From CAWBFD01 sp963788115 (GTDB lineage: Bacteria; Actinomycetota; Thermoleophilia; Solirubrobacterales; 70-9): DNA of 64,000 nucleotides. Positions 41,782 through 49,792 of this stretch are shown piece after piece (the stretch's first letter is position 1; each line of letters begins with the position of its first letter). The notes beneath the pieces are model-generated. The model did not search any database and was not told where the DNA came from. It saw only the letters and a list, made by a program, of their open reading frames with translations. The stretch covers positions 558,001-622,000 of the forward strand of contig CAWBFD010000002.1 in NCBI GenBank assembly GCA_963788115.1, in the 5' to 3' direction. The translations under genes were made by a program, and so were the position numbers.

Positions 41782-41953
41782 AGTGCCCGGGCGGCGCGGC
41801 GAGCGATCCAGGCTCGACTTCCCGAGGGGGAGGAGCGCACGGAGAATCGCCACCGAGCGAAGCCGGGGCAAACGGCTCCTTAACGGCAAGGGACGAGGGA
41901 TCCTGCGGGTCCGTCGGTACTGCCGCTCCAACGACATGACGTCAGGAGCCGTA
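41782..41953 (+). ncRNA. Structured leader RNA, copy 2 (candidate riboswitch, class unknown)
   Basis: This is homologous to the leader at 40225-40392. ACGGCTCCT (41872-41880) is perfectly complementary to AGGAGCCGT (41944-41952), which covers the ribosome site of the MpsC-type gene starting at 41954. The second stem is GGATCC-TGC-GGGTCC (41898-41912). It differs in sequence from copy 1 but still pairs, a sign of conserved structure. Upstream, GGGTAT near 41760 may be a -10 box, but its -35 box is unclear. The gap 41653-41781 otherwise shows nothing I can support. Confidence 0.65.
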
Positions 41954-42397
41954 ATGGAATCAATCGAACCGCCGCCGCGCCCCGAGGCTGGGCCGATCGC
42001 GTCTGAGATCTCGCGGGAGATCGTCCGGCTCCACGCGAGGCTCTACGGACGCGGTCCGACCAAGGCCAAGACATTTCTCGCGGACGGCTACGCGCTCTGC
42101 ATCCTGGAGGACGTGTTCACGCCGGCCGAGCGCACCCTGATCCGCGCGGGGCGTTCCGACAATGTCCACGCGAACCGGCAGGCGTTCCAGGAGGCGGTGG
42201 AGGGGGACCTGGTGGCGATCGTCGAGCGCGCGACCGGGCTAAAGGTGCGCGCTTCACTGAGCCAGGTTCACATCTCCGCCGAGGTCGCAATGGAGCTGTT
42301 CCTGCTGGAACCAAAGCATGGCGCCGACCACCCGACGGATCCGAACAGCCCGGACCAGGGCAGAGGTCGCGAGCCGGGACCGGTCGATGATGGCTGA
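41954..42397 (+). CDS. DUF2294/MpsC family protein (first)
   Basis: This 147-residue cytoplasmic protein belongs to the DUF2294 (MpsC-like) family: Ile-Ser-Arg-Glu-Ile-Val-Arg-Leu-His...Gly-Arg-Gly-Pro-Thr-Lys-Ala-Lys, then Leu-Glu-Asp-Val-Phe-Thr-Pro-Ala-Glu-Arg-Thr-Leu, and a Gln-Val-His-Ile-Ser block. The biochemical role is not established; the name MpsC comes from a membrane-potential system in other bacteria. The translation start is the ATG after AGGAG in the structured leader. The next gene encodes a second family member, overlapping by 11 bases, and a third is at 62742. The C-terminal 25 residues are polar and probably disordered. Confidence 0.78.
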   Translation: MESIEPPPRPEAGPIASEISREIVRLHARLYGRGPTKAKTFLADGYALCILEDVFTPAERTLIRAGRSDNVHANRQAFQEAVEGDLVAIVERATGLKVRASLSQVHISAEVAMELFLLEPKHGADHPTDPNSPDQGRGREPGPVDDG

Positions 42398-42746
42398 GGG
42401 CGAGCTCGATCTCGCCGCAGCGCGCGAGGAGATCGCGCGCGAGATCCTCCGCGTGCACGCGGAGGCCTACGGGACCGGAGCGGAGCAGATCGAGGTTCAC
42501 CTCGTCGGCGACGTCGTCCTCGTCATGATCGACGTCGAGCTGTCGACGGCCGAGCGGACGTTGATCAGCGCGGATCGCGGTGACGCCGTGAAGGCGACCA
42601 GGGAGACCTTTCAGGCCGCCGTCGCCCCGACCTTCAAGGCGATCGCCGAACGAGCCACCGGCCGGACCGTCGTCGGCTTCATCAGTCACATGAACCTCGA
42701 TCCGCCCTTTGAGATCGAGCTGTTTCGCCTCAAGCCGCGGAATTAG
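42387..42746 (+). CDS. DUF2294/MpsC family protein (second)
   Basis: This 119-residue homologue of the preceding gene has Ala-Arg-Glu-Glu-Ile-Ala-Arg-Glu-Ile-Leu-Arg-Val-His-Ala-Glu, Asp-Val-Glu-Leu-Ser-Thr-Ala-Glu-Arg-Thr-Leu-Ile and Ala-Thr-Gly-Arg-Thr-Val-Val-Gly-Phe-Ile-Ser-His. Here Gly-Thr-Gly-Ala-Glu-Gln replaces the Gly-Arg-Gly-Pro-Thr-Lys block, so the two copies may differ in function. It overlaps the first gene by 11 bases and is probably translated from the same leader-controlled message. Confidence 0.78.
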   Translation: MMAEGELDLAAAREEIAREILRVHAEAYGTGAEQIEVHLVGDVVLVMIDVELSTAERTLISADRGDAVKATRETFQAAVAPTFKAIAERATGRTVVGFISHMNLDPPFEIELFRLKPRN

Positions 42747-42894
42747 CGCGCTCAGGAGCGGCACTCGACCGCGGGTCGAGCATAAAGAGCTCGACAAGTT
42801 CGGCCGGGACCTGGCCGCGGTCGGTCGCGAGCTCGACCGCCTCTGAGCTGCGGCGACAACGCGGCGGGGCTTGGGGGGCTGACATCGTTAGGCG

Positions 42895-44676
42895 ATGAGC
42901 GACGGTCACCTGATTCTGATCGCGGGAGCGCTGATGGCCGCCGGCCTCGCGGCCTCCATGCTCGCGACCCGGGTGCGAGTCCCAGGGCTGGTGCTGTTCC
43001 TGGCCGTGGGCATGCTCGTCGGCTCGGACGGGCTCGGGTGGATCGACTTCGCCGACTACGAGCTGGCCAGAGACATCGGGGTCATCGCCCTGATCCTGAT
43101 CCTGTTCGAGGGCGGGCTGACCGCCGGCTTCCCTGAGATCCGACCGGTGCTGGGGGCGTCGGTGAGCCTGGCGATCGTCGGGACGGTGGTCACCGCGGTG
43201 ATCGCGGGGCTTGCGGCCTCCTGGTTGTTCGACCTCTCGACCCTGGAGGGCATGCTGCTCGGCGCGATCCTCGCCCCCACGGACGCGGCCGCGATCTTCG
43301 CCGTTCTGCGGGCCTCCACACTGCGCCGGAAGCTCGCCCGGACGCTGGAGGGCGAGGCCGGCCTGAACGACCCGGTCGCGGTGCTGCTCGTGCTCGGCTT
43401 CATCGACTGGATCGAGCAACCCGACTACGGGCTCGGCGACATGGTGGGCGCATTCGTGATCGAACTCGGCGTCGGCCTCGTGGTCGGCGTGGCGCTGGGG
43501 TGGGCGGCGATTCACGCGTTCCGGCGCCTCCGGCTGGAGACTGGCGGGCTCTACCCGGTCGCCTCTCTGACCGTGGCGGCCCTCGCGTTCGGCGCCGCCG
43601 AGGCGATCCACGGCTCGGGCTTCCTCGCCGTCTACCTGGCCGGGCTTGCGCTCGGGTCGGCGCAGATCACGGCCAAGCGCACCATCACCGCCTTTCACGA
43701 GGGCATGGCCTGGGTCGCGCAGCTGACGATGTTCCTCGCCCTCGGCCTGCTGGTGTTCCCGAGCGAGTTCGGCGGCATCGCCCTGGAGGGGACGGCGCTC
43801 GGCCTGATCCTCGCACTGGTCGCGCGCCCGGTGGCCGCGGCGCTCGCGACCCTGCCGTTCGACTACGAAGGGAACGAGCGGCTCGCGCTCGGATGGGCCG
43901 GCCTGCACGGCGCGGTGCCGGTGGTCCTCGCCACGTTCGCAGTGATCGAGGCCGTGCCCGGAAGCTTCGAGCTCTTCAACATCGTCTTCTTCGCAATCCT
44001 GATCTCGACCCTGTTGCAGGGTTTCAGCTTCGAGCCGGTCGCTCGATGGCTGCAGGTGACCACCACCCAGCCGGCGGTGCCGAGGCCGCTCGCCGAGACC
44101 GGAACGATCCGCCGCCTGGGGGCTGAGGTCCTGGAGTACCCGGTCGGCGCCGACGACGCCATCGTCGGCGCCCGGGTTCGCGATCTGGGTCTGCCCCGGG
44201 AGGCCCTCGTGAACGTGATCGTGCGGGGGGACAACGCGCTCCCCCCGCGCGGGTCGACGCGGCTTGAGGCCGGAGACCGCCTCCATGTCCTGCTTCGCCA
44301 AGAGGTCGCTCGGGAGCTTCCCCGCCTGCTCGAACGCTGGCAAAACGGCCCTGTGGGGGCGCGGCCCCGGCCGCGGGCGGTGCCCGCCGGACACTCGCCG
44401 ATCTTCACCGTGCGTCCCTGGTCGGATGGGGACGGCGATCCCGCGCACCCGGAGACGGTTGCGGGACGGGAGGTGGTGGAGCTCATGCGCAACCGCCACG
44501 ATCGCCCCGGCGCGCTGGTCGCCCTCGAGGACGGGCGCTACGCCGTCACCGGCTCGCTGCTCGTGGTCGGCAGCGCAACGCAGGTGCAGCGCCAGGCTCG
44601 CCGGCGGCTGCGCCGCGTCGACGACGACGCCGAGCGCGCCTGGTGGCAGGAGGTGATCGGAGCCTTGGCGGCCTGA
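42895..44676 (+). CDS. Monovalent cation/proton antiporter (CPA1/NhaP2-like) with C-terminal RCK-like domain
   Basis: This 593-residue membrane antiporter has about 12 hydrophobic segments. Motifs include Leu-Ile-Leu-Phe-Glu-Gly-Gly-Leu near residue 60, Ala-Pro-Thr-Asp-Ala-Ala-Ala-Ile-Phe-Ala-Val near 127 and Glu-Ala-Gly-Leu-Asn-Asp-Pro-Val-Ala near 155; Thr-Asp and Asn-Asp are the ion-site motifs of this superfamily. From about residue 400 there is a cytoplasmic region with TrkA-C-like features (Gly-Ala-Asp-Asp-Ala-Ile-Val-Gly-Ala-Arg-Val-Arg-Asp-Leu-Gly). This layout is typical of potassium/proton antiporters that control cell K+ or pH. No ion can be proven from the sequence. Confidence 0.92.
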   Translation: MSDGHLILIAGALMAAGLAASMLATRVRVPGLVLFLAVGMLVGSDGLGWIDFADYELARDIGVIALILILFEGGLTAGFPEIRPVLGASVSLAIVGTVVTAVIAGLAASWLFDLSTLEGMLLGAILAPTDAAAIFAVLRASTLRRKLARTLEGEAGLNDPVAVLLVLGFIDWIEQPDYGLGDMVGAFVIELGVGLVVGVALGWAAIHAFRRLRLETGGLYPVASLTVAALAFGAAEAIHGSGFLAVYLAGLALGSAQITAKRTITAFHEGMAWVAQLTMFLALGLLVFPSEFGGIALEGTALGLILALVARPVAAALATLPFDYEGNERLALGWAGLHGAVPVVLATFAVIEAVPGSFELFNIVFFAILISTLLQGFSFEPVARWLQVTTTQPAVPRPLAETGTIRRLGAEVLEYPVGADDAIVGARVRDLGLPREALVNVIVRGDNALPPRGSTRLEAGDRLHVLLRQEVARELPRLLERWQNGPVGARPRPRAVPAGHSPIFTVRPWSDGDGDPAHPETVAGREVVELMRNRHDRPGALVALEDGRYAVTGSLLVVGSATQVQRQARRRLRRVDDDAERAWWQEVIGALAA

Positions 44677-44739
44677 GCGCTGGGGGATCCGCGTGCTGGA
44701 CTGCCCGGCTCCCAGCGGCGGGATCGGTACGGTTTCCCC

Positions 44740-45201
44740 ATGGACGACGTCGGTCGCGTGGTCGAGATCAACATCAGCCCGAAATACGAGCGGCTGCCGG
44801 AGGCCGTCGAGCGGATCTCGGCCGTCGCCGGCCGCGGGCTCGAGGGCGATCGCTACTTCCTCGCCGGGGGTGAGCCGAAGCCACGCCGCGACCGCGATCT
44901 CACCCTGATCGCGACGGAGGTACTGCAGGCGCTGGAGGCCGAGCACGGGATCGTGCTGTCGGCGGCCGAGTCCCGCCGCAACGTCGCCACCCGTGGAATC
45001 GACCTCAACGCGCTCGAGGGCAAGCGCTTCGCTGTCGGCGAGGTCGAGTGTGAGGGACTCGAGCTGTGTGAGCCGTGCAGCCATCTGCAGGGACTGACGC
45101 AGCCGGGCATCCTGCGAGGCCTCGTCCACCGCGGCGGCCTGCGGGCCGCGATCGTCAGCGGCGGCGAGATCGCCGTGGGCGACGAGGTAAGAGCGCTCTA
45201 G
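44740..45201 (+). CDS. MOSC domain protein
   Basis: This 153-residue stand-alone MOSC domain has Val-Glu-Ile-Asn-Ile-Ser-Pro at the N-terminus, Gly-Leu-Glu-Gly-Asp-Arg-Tyr, Asn-Val-Ala-Thr-Arg-Gly-Ile-Asp-Leu-Asn, and the conserved Cys in Leu-Cys-Glu-Pro-Cys-Ser-His-Leu-Gln. MOSC domains bind or sulfurate molybdenum cofactor, or act on N-hydroxylated compounds when paired with a flavoprotein. It lies about 1.6 kb upstream of the moaA/mod region, consistent with a cofactor role, but transcription with those genes is not shown. It ends three bases before the convergent STAS gene. Confidence 0.88.
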   Translation: MDDVGRVVEINISPKYERLPEAVERISAVAGRGLEGDRYFLAGGEPKPRRDRDLTLIATEVLQALEAEHGIVLSAAESRRNVATRGIDLNALEGKRFAVGEVECEGLELCEPCSHLQGLTQPGILRGLVHRGGLRAAIVSGGEIAVGDEVRAL

Positions 45202-45204
45202 ACG

Positions 45205-45543
45205 TCAGTCGATAAACGGCAGGGCCCGGTCCAGCCCGGTGAGCGCGATCACTCGCTGCACCTGTTGCGGTGCTCTGATCAGGGCGAAGCGCTCGGTGCC
45301 GTAGTGGGACTCGATCCTGCCCAGGGTCGCCATCCCGATCGAATCGATGAACTGGAGTCCGGAGAGGTCCACGACGATCCTCTCGACGCGGGTTTCGGTA
45401 GCCCGCTTCAACTCGAGGTCGAGCGCCTGGGCGTTCGACATGTCGAGGTCGCCCATGGCTTCGATCAGCAGGACGCTTCCGCCGTCCTCCGAGATCCGGA
45501 GCGTCAGTGGCCCGCGCTCCACGAGTTTGCCCCCACCCTCCAT
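45205..45543 (-). CDS. STAS-domain anti-anti-sigma factor-like protein (second)
   Basis: This 112-residue STAS protein has Ala-Met-Gly-Asp-Leu-Asp-Met-Ser-Asn-Ala near residue 30 and Leu-Gln-Phe-Ile-Asp-Ser-Ile-Gly-Met near 64, where Ser is the phosphorylation-site position. It ends Leu-Asp-Arg-Ala-Leu-Pro-Phe. The ATG at 45543 is chosen because AAGGAGAG stands nine bases upstream; the frame is open a little further. It is divergent from the exonuclease gene by 67 bases. It is likely part of partner switching controlling a SigB-type sigma. Confidence 0.85.
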   Translation of the reverse strand: MEGGGKLVERGPLTLRISEDGGSVLLIEAMGDLDMSNAQALDLELKRATETRVERIVVDLSGLQFIDSIGMATLGRIESHYGTERFALIRAPQQVQRVIALTGLDRALPFID

Positions 45544-45610
45544 AGTGATCGACTCTCCTTTTCGCGACCGCACGGCGAGCCTACACCCACGGGGACGATA
45601 CGGTGCTCTC

Positions 45611-46471
45611 GTGACGGCTCCCTTGCTTGCCGTGGACGCACCATCGATGCTCTTCCGGGCGTTCTACGCGCTGCCGGGCTCGATCAAGGGCACCGACGGG
45701 GCGCCGGTGAATGCCCTGCTCGGGACCGCAAACCTGATCGTGCGGGAGGTCGAGCGCCACGATCCCCGGGCGGTGGTGCTCTGCTTCGGCCCGGATGCGG
45801 CCTCCTATCGCCTCGAGCTCTATCCCGAATACCACGCCGAACGGCCCGAGGTGCCCGCCGACCTCGTCCCGCAATTCGCCGACAGCGAGGCGTTCTTCGG
45901 AGCCTTCGCCTGGGACGTGGCGATTCACGACTCGCTGGAGGCCGACGATCTGCTGGGCTCCTATGCTCGCCTCGAGACCGAGGCCGGAGGTCGCGCGCTG
46001 CTGCTCACCGGCGATCGCGACATGTTCCAGTGCGCGAGCGTGCAGGTCAGCGTCCTCTATGTCCGCACGGGGGGCAGGGGTGCCGAGGAGGTGACGCCGG
46101 AGGAGGTGCGCCGCCGCTACGGAGTCCCGCCGGAGCTTGTCCCCGATTTCATCGCGCTGCGCGGCGATCCGTCAGACGGGATCCCGGGGGCGAAGGGCGT
46201 TGGCGAGAAGACCGCCGCCGAACTGCTGCGGCGGCACGGCTCGCTCGAGTCGGTCTTAGACGCCGCCGTGGGCGAGAGCCGGCCGCGGCTGCGGACGGCG
46301 CTGGTCGGCTCGCGCGACGAGCTACTCGCGTTCAAGCAGATCGCAACCCTGCGTGACGCCGGCGTCGAGCGCCCGCCCGATCGGCCGACGGACTGGGCCG
46401 GCGCCGGTGCGGCCGCACGCGAGCGCGGCATGGCGCGGCTCGCCGAGCGGCTGGAGAAGATCGGGGGCTGA
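45611..46471 (+). CDS. 5'-3' exonuclease (polymerase I exonuclease-domain type)
   Basis: This 286-residue nuclease of the FEN/T5 family starts at GTG. Motifs are Leu-Ala-Val-Asp-Ala-Pro-Ser-Met-Leu-Phe-Arg-Ala-Phe, Glu-Ala-Asp-Asp-Leu-Leu-Gly, Thr-Gly-Asp-Arg-Asp-Met-Phe-Gln and Gly-Asp-Pro-Ser-Asp-Gly-Ile-Pro-Gly-Ala-Lys-Gly-Val-Gly-Glu-Lys-Thr-Ala, the helix-hairpin-helix part. These Asp/Glu residues form the two-metal site. It is a separate exonuclease, not fused to a polymerase, as is common in actinobacteria in addition to full polA. It would remove RNA primers or flaps in DNA repair. Confidence 0.93.
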   Translation: MTAPLLAVDAPSMLFRAFYALPGSIKGTDGAPVNALLGTANLIVREVERHDPRAVVLCFGPDAASYRLELYPEYHAERPEVPADLVPQFADSEAFFGAFAWDVAIHDSLEADDLLGSYARLETEAGGRALLLTGDRDMFQCASVQVSVLYVRTGGRGAEEVTPEEVRRRYGVPPELVPDFIALRGDPSDGIPGAKGVGEKTAAELLRRHGSLESVLDAAVGESRPRLRTALVGSRDELLAFKQIATLRDAGVERPPDRPTDWAGAGAAARERGMARLAERLEKIGG

Positions 46472-46476
46472 TCGAT

Positions 46477-46501
46477 GTTTGACCGCGGACGCCCCGGGTA
46501 A
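46477..46501 (+). promoter_or_regulatory. SigB-type promoter of the 86-residue protein
   Basis: GTTTGA (46477-46482), 13 bases, GGGTAA (46496-46501), 12 bases before the ATG at 46514. Both boxes and the 13-base spacer match the set found before the sulfotransferase, stress-protein and small hydrophobic protein genes. Confidence 0.6.
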
Positions 46502-46513
46502 TCGAGGGTCGAG

Positions 46514-46774
46514 ATGGAACTCGAGTCCACCGAGGAGGAACTCGACCCAGCTGCCGATGAGCTGGCGCTCATCGCCGCCCCGGTTTCCGATCCGGGTGGC
46601 GATGGGCGGGGACGCTGTCCGCCCGAGAACCCGGCGGTCGACCCGATCACCGAGGAGCTCTTGATCGACCCGCATCCGGATGAGCCCGGTGTGCTGCCCG
46701 ACGGCACCGCGACGCCGCTCGAGAACCCCGGTCGCTACCTGCGCCGGCCGGCGGCCAACGGGCCGCGGGCCTGA
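46514..46774 (+). CDS. Small acidic hypothetical protein
   Basis: This 86-residue protein matches no family I recognise. It is acidic and proline-rich, with Glu-Glu-Glu-Leu-Asp-Pro near the start and two Pro-Asp/Pro-His-Pro-Asp-Glu-Pro-Gly stretches, and probably little folded structure. Support that it is real comes from a SigB-type promoter ending 12 bases before the ATG and a GAGG-containing ribosome site. Acidic, disordered proteins under stress sigma control are common, but no role can be assigned. It sits between the exonuclease and moaA on the same strand. Confidence 0.6.
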   Translation: MELESTEEELDPAADELALIAAPVSDPGGDGRGRCPPENPAVDPITEELLIDPHPDEPGVLPDGTATPLENPGRYLRRPAANGPRA

Positions 46775-46840
46775 CTCTCGGCAGCCCACCGGCCCCACCC
46801 CCGCGGCAGCCGAGCTGCGCGGCACGGTAGCCTGACGTCC

Positions 46841-47839
46841 GTGGCAGCCAGAGAGCCCCTTTACGACGGCCACGGCCGGCGGATCGCCGACCTCAGGGTT
46901 TCGGTCACGGACCGCTGCAACTTCCGCTGCCAGTACTGCATGCCCGCCGAGGGCCTGCCGTGGCTCAATCGCGAGGAGATCCTCACCTTCGAGGAGATCG
47001 AGCGGCTGGTCGGGCTGCTGGTGCCGATGGGCGTCCGCGACGTGCGCCTCACCGGAGGTGAGCCCCTGGTCAGGCGAGAGTTCCCGCGGCTCGTCTCGAT
47101 GCTGGCCGCCATCGATGGGATCGACGATCTCTCGCTGACCACCAATGGCTACCTGCTCGAGCGCGATGCCGAGGCGCTGGTCGCGGCCGGGATCGGCCGG
47201 GTCAACGTCTCGATCGACTCGCTCCAGCGGGATCACTTCTTCCAGATCACCCGCCGGGACGCCCTGCCGCGCGTGCTCAAGGGCCTTGAGGCGATCGCCC
47301 GCTACCCAAGCGTGCGGCCGATCAAGGTCAACGCGCTGGCGATCCGAGGCTTCACGGAGCACGAGGTCGAGCCGTTCGTCGAGTTCGCCCGCTCGACCGC
47401 ATTCCAGGTTCGCTTCATCGAGTTCATGCCGCTCGACGCGGACCATGCCTGGGAGCCCGACAAGGTCCTCACGGGCAAGGAGCTGCGGCGGATGATCGAC
47501 GCCATCCACCCGATCGAGGAACTGCCGCGCGAGCCATCGGCGACAGCCCGCGTCTTCCGGTTCCGCGACGGTCAGGGGGAGATCGGCTTCGTCGACCCGG
47601 TCTCGCAGCCGTTCTGCGCCGACTGCAATCGCATCCGCCTCACCGCCGAGGGCAAGCTCCGCACGTGCCTGTTCTCGCTGCGCGAGACGGACCTGCGCGG
47701 CCCCATGCGCGCCGGCGCGGGTGACGACGAGCTCGAGAGGATCATCCGCGACGCCGTCTGGCGCAAGGAGCTGAAGCACCGGGTGAACGAGCCCGGCTTC
47801 GTCCAGCCCGCGCGGACGATGAGCGCGATCGGGGGCTAG
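46841..47839 (+). CDS. moaA: GTP 3',8-cyclase MoaA
   Basis: This 332-residue radical SAM enzyme converts GTP to the cyclic precursor in the first step of molybdopterin synthesis (with MoaC, encoded at 54007). The SAM cluster motif is Cys26-x3-Cys30-x2-Cys33 (Cys-Asn-Phe-Arg-Cys-Gln-Tyr-Cys). Leu-Thr-Gly-Gly-Glu-Pro-Leu follows, and the second cluster site is Phe-Cys-Ala-Asp-Cys-Asn-Arg-Ile-Arg near the C-terminus with a third Cys in Leu-Arg-Thr-Cys-Leu-Phe. The C-terminal Gly-Gly needed for activity is present (Ile-Gly-Gly). The start is GTG. The gene opens the molybdenum region and converges on modC. Confidence 0.96.
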   Translation: MAAREPLYDGHGRRIADLRVSVTDRCNFRCQYCMPAEGLPWLNREEILTFEEIERLVGLLVPMGVRDVRLTGGEPLVRREFPRLVSMLAAIDGIDDLSLTTNGYLLERDAEALVAAGIGRVNVSIDSLQRDHFFQITRRDALPRVLKGLEAIARYPSVRPIKVNALAIRGFTEHEVEPFVEFARSTAFQVRFIEFMPLDADHAWEPDKVLTGKELRRMIDAIHPIEELPREPSATARVFRFRDGQGEIGFVDPVSQPFCADCNRIRLTAEGKLRTCLFSLRETDLRGPMRAGAGDDELERIIRDAVWRKELKHRVNEPGFVQPARTMSAIGG

Positions 47840-47859
47840 AGGCCGGTAGCCGGCTGCCG

Positions 47860-48924
47860 CTAGTGCGGCACCAGCCGCGTGGCGGTCGCCTTCCACGTGG
47901 CGGTCACCCGCGAGCCGGCGGCAAGCCCGAGCCGAGCGACCGAAGCGCTCGTAACCTCGGCGGCAAATGGCTGCGAGGCGTGTAGGCCGACCCGCGCTCG
48001 GTTCCCGATCTCGGTGATCGAGGTGACCCGTGCATCGACGTGGTTCAGCGCCGAGCCGGGGTTGGCCGAGCCGGACGGCTCCAGTGCGACCTCCCACGGA
48101 AAGATCGCGGCGGCAACGGGGCCCTCGACCGCATCCGTGCTGGCGATCGTCCCGCCGCCGTCGAGCTCGACCATCGTGAGCCCGTCCTGCGCCGCGTGAG
48201 CCCGGCCGGTGAGCATCGCGGCGCCGGCGAAGTCGGCGACGAAGGCCGAGGCGGGTTGCGCGCTGAGCTCACCGGCGGTCCCCCGTTGGACCACGTGCCC
48301 GCGGTCGATCACCGCGACCGCGTCGGCCAGCAGCGCCGCCTCGGCGAAGTTGTGGGTGACGAGAACCGTGGGCACGCCGACCTCGGCGATGGCCGCCGAC
48401 AGCTCTCGCTCCGCCGTGGCCGCCGTCCGTGCGTCGAGCGCCGATAGGGGCTCATCGAGCAGCAGCAGCTCCGGCTCGCGGGCCAGCGCCCGAGCGAGGG
48501 CGAGACGCTGTCGCTCGCCACCGGAGAGGTTCCCCGGCCGCTCGTCGGCGAGCCGGCGAATCCCGAACCGATCGAGCATCCGCTCGGCCCGCTCGCGCCG
48601 CTCGGCCCGCGGGATGTGGTCGAGGCCGAAGGCGACGTTGCTCCAGGCCCTGAGATGAGGGAAGAGAGCGTACTCCTGGAAGAGGTAGCCGACGCTCCGC
48701 TGCTCCGGCGGCAGGTCGATTCCAGCATCGGCGTCGAACCACCTTTCGCCATCGAGCTCGATGCGGCCGCGATCGGGCCGATGGAGCCCGGCGATCGCGC
48801 GCAGCACGGTGGACTTTCCAGCGCCGGAGGGCCCGACGAGCGCCACGCACGAGCCGCGCTTGACCTCGAGCTCGACGTCGAGCTCGAACTCACGCAACGT
48901 GGACGTGACGCTCGCCCGCAGCAT
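47860..48924 (-). CDS. modC: Molybdate-type ABC transporter ATP-binding protein
   Basis: This 354-residue ABC ATPase has Walker A Gly-Pro-Ser-Gly-Ala-Gly-Lys-Ser-Thr, Q-loop Phe-Gln-Glu-Tyr-Ala-Leu-Phe-Pro, signature Leu-Ser-Gly-Gly-Glu-Arg-Gln-Arg, Walker B Leu-Leu-Leu-Leu-Asp-Glu-Pro-Leu-Ser-Ala-Leu-Asp and a C-terminal MOP/TOBE domain. It is the last gene of the modA-modB-modC set, 10 bases after modB. Molybdate is inferred from the neighbours (modA fusion with MOP domain, moa/moe/mob genes); tungstate is possible. Confidence 0.9.
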   Translation of the reverse strand: MLRASVTSTLREFELDVELEVKRGSCVALVGPSGAGKSTVLRAIAGLHRPDRGRIELDGERWFDADAGIDLPPEQRSVGYLFQEYALFPHLRAWSNVAFGLDHIPRAERRERAERMLDRFGIRRLADERPGNLSGGERQRLALARALAREPELLLLDEPLSALDARTAATAERELSAAIAEVGVPTVLVTHNFAEAALLADAVAVIDRGHVVQRGTAGELSAQPASAFVADFAGAAMLTGRAHAAQDGLTMVELDGGGTIASTDAVEGPVAAAIFPWEVALEPSGSANPGSALNHVDARVTSITEIGNRARVGLHASQPFAAEVTSASVARLGLAAGSRVTATWKATATRLVPH

Positions 48925-48934
48925 GGTCGCCCGC

Positions 48935-49792
48935 TCATCCCTGCGGATAGGACCCGCCGAGCAGGGGCGAGCGACCGAGCAGCTTGACCGAGAGGAGCAG
49001 GGCGGCCGAGACGGCGACCAGCACCGCGGACAGAGCCAGGGCCGCCGGGAAGTCCCGGTTGAACTCCGAGAAGATCGCGAGCGGCACGGTCTGGGTGATC
49101 CCGGCGAACGACCCGGCGAACATCAGCGTCGCCCCGAACTCGCCGAGCGCCCGGCCCCAGGCGAGCGCCAACCCGGCGCTGATCCCGGGACCGGCGTTGG
49201 GGATCGCGACCCGGACGAACGCCCGCGCCTCGCTGGCCCCGAGGGTGCGGGCGGCGTCGATCAGGGCCGGGTCCACCGCGGCGAACGCCGCCTGCGCTTG
49301 GCGCAGGTAGAACGGTGCGGCGACGAAGGTCAGAGCAACCACCACCGCGGTCGTCGTCAGCGCGATCTGGATCCCGGCGTCGGCGAGCGCCTCACCCAGG
49401 ATCCCCTGAGGCCCGAACGCCGCCAGCAGCGCGATCCCGGCGGCCGCCGGGGGCAGGACAAGCGGCAGCTCGATCAGCGTCGTGACCAGCTCGCGGCCCC
49501 GGAAGCTGCGGGTCGCGAGCAGATAGGCCGCCGGGGTGCCGAAGAGGACGATGATCGCGAGCGCGGTGAGGCTGGTCCGCAGGCTGAGCCACAGGGCCTC
49601 GCGCGACTCCGGCTTGCCCAGGCTCGACACGAGGTCGGCCGGGCTCGTATCGACAAAGATCGCGACGATCGGCAGGGTCAGGAACGAGAGCGCCGCGGCG
49701 AGGGCGACCACGAGCAGGATCCGGAAGGCGAGTGGGCGGCGCGCTCTCCCGGTCCCCGCGTCGCGGTCGGCGGCGAGTGACGTGCTCCTCAT
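48935..49792 (-). CDS. modB: Molybdate-type ABC transporter permease
   Basis: This 285-residue permease has five to six membrane segments after a basic N-terminus. The coupling loop is Ala-Arg-Thr-Leu-Gly-Ala-Ser-Glu-Ala-Arg-Ala-Phe-Val-Arg-Val-Ala-Ile-Pro-Asn-Ala, followed by Ala-Trp-Gly-Arg-Ala-Leu-Gly-Glu-Phe-Gly-Ala-Thr, a strong ModB/CysW signature. Its ATG overlaps the modA stop (49789-49792). Confidence 0.93.
   Translation of the reverse strand: MRSTSLAADRDAGTGRARRPLAFRILLVVALAAALSFLTLPIVAIFVDTSPADLVSSLGKPESREALWLSLRTSLTALAIIVLFGTPAAYLLATRSFRGRELVTTLIELPLVLPPAAAGIALLAAFGPQGILGEALADAGIQIALTTTAVVVALTFVAAPFYLRQAQAAFAAVDPALIDAARTLGASEARAFVRVAIPNAGPGISAGLALAWGRALGEFGATLMFAGSFAGITQTVPLAIFSEFNRDFPAALALSAVLVAVSAALLLSVKLLGRSPLLGGSYPQG

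Noticed and set aside
42741..42846. Possible 30-residue frame after the second MpsC-type gene
   Set aside because: It has no standard start codon and no ribosome site; it may be a gene remnant at most.
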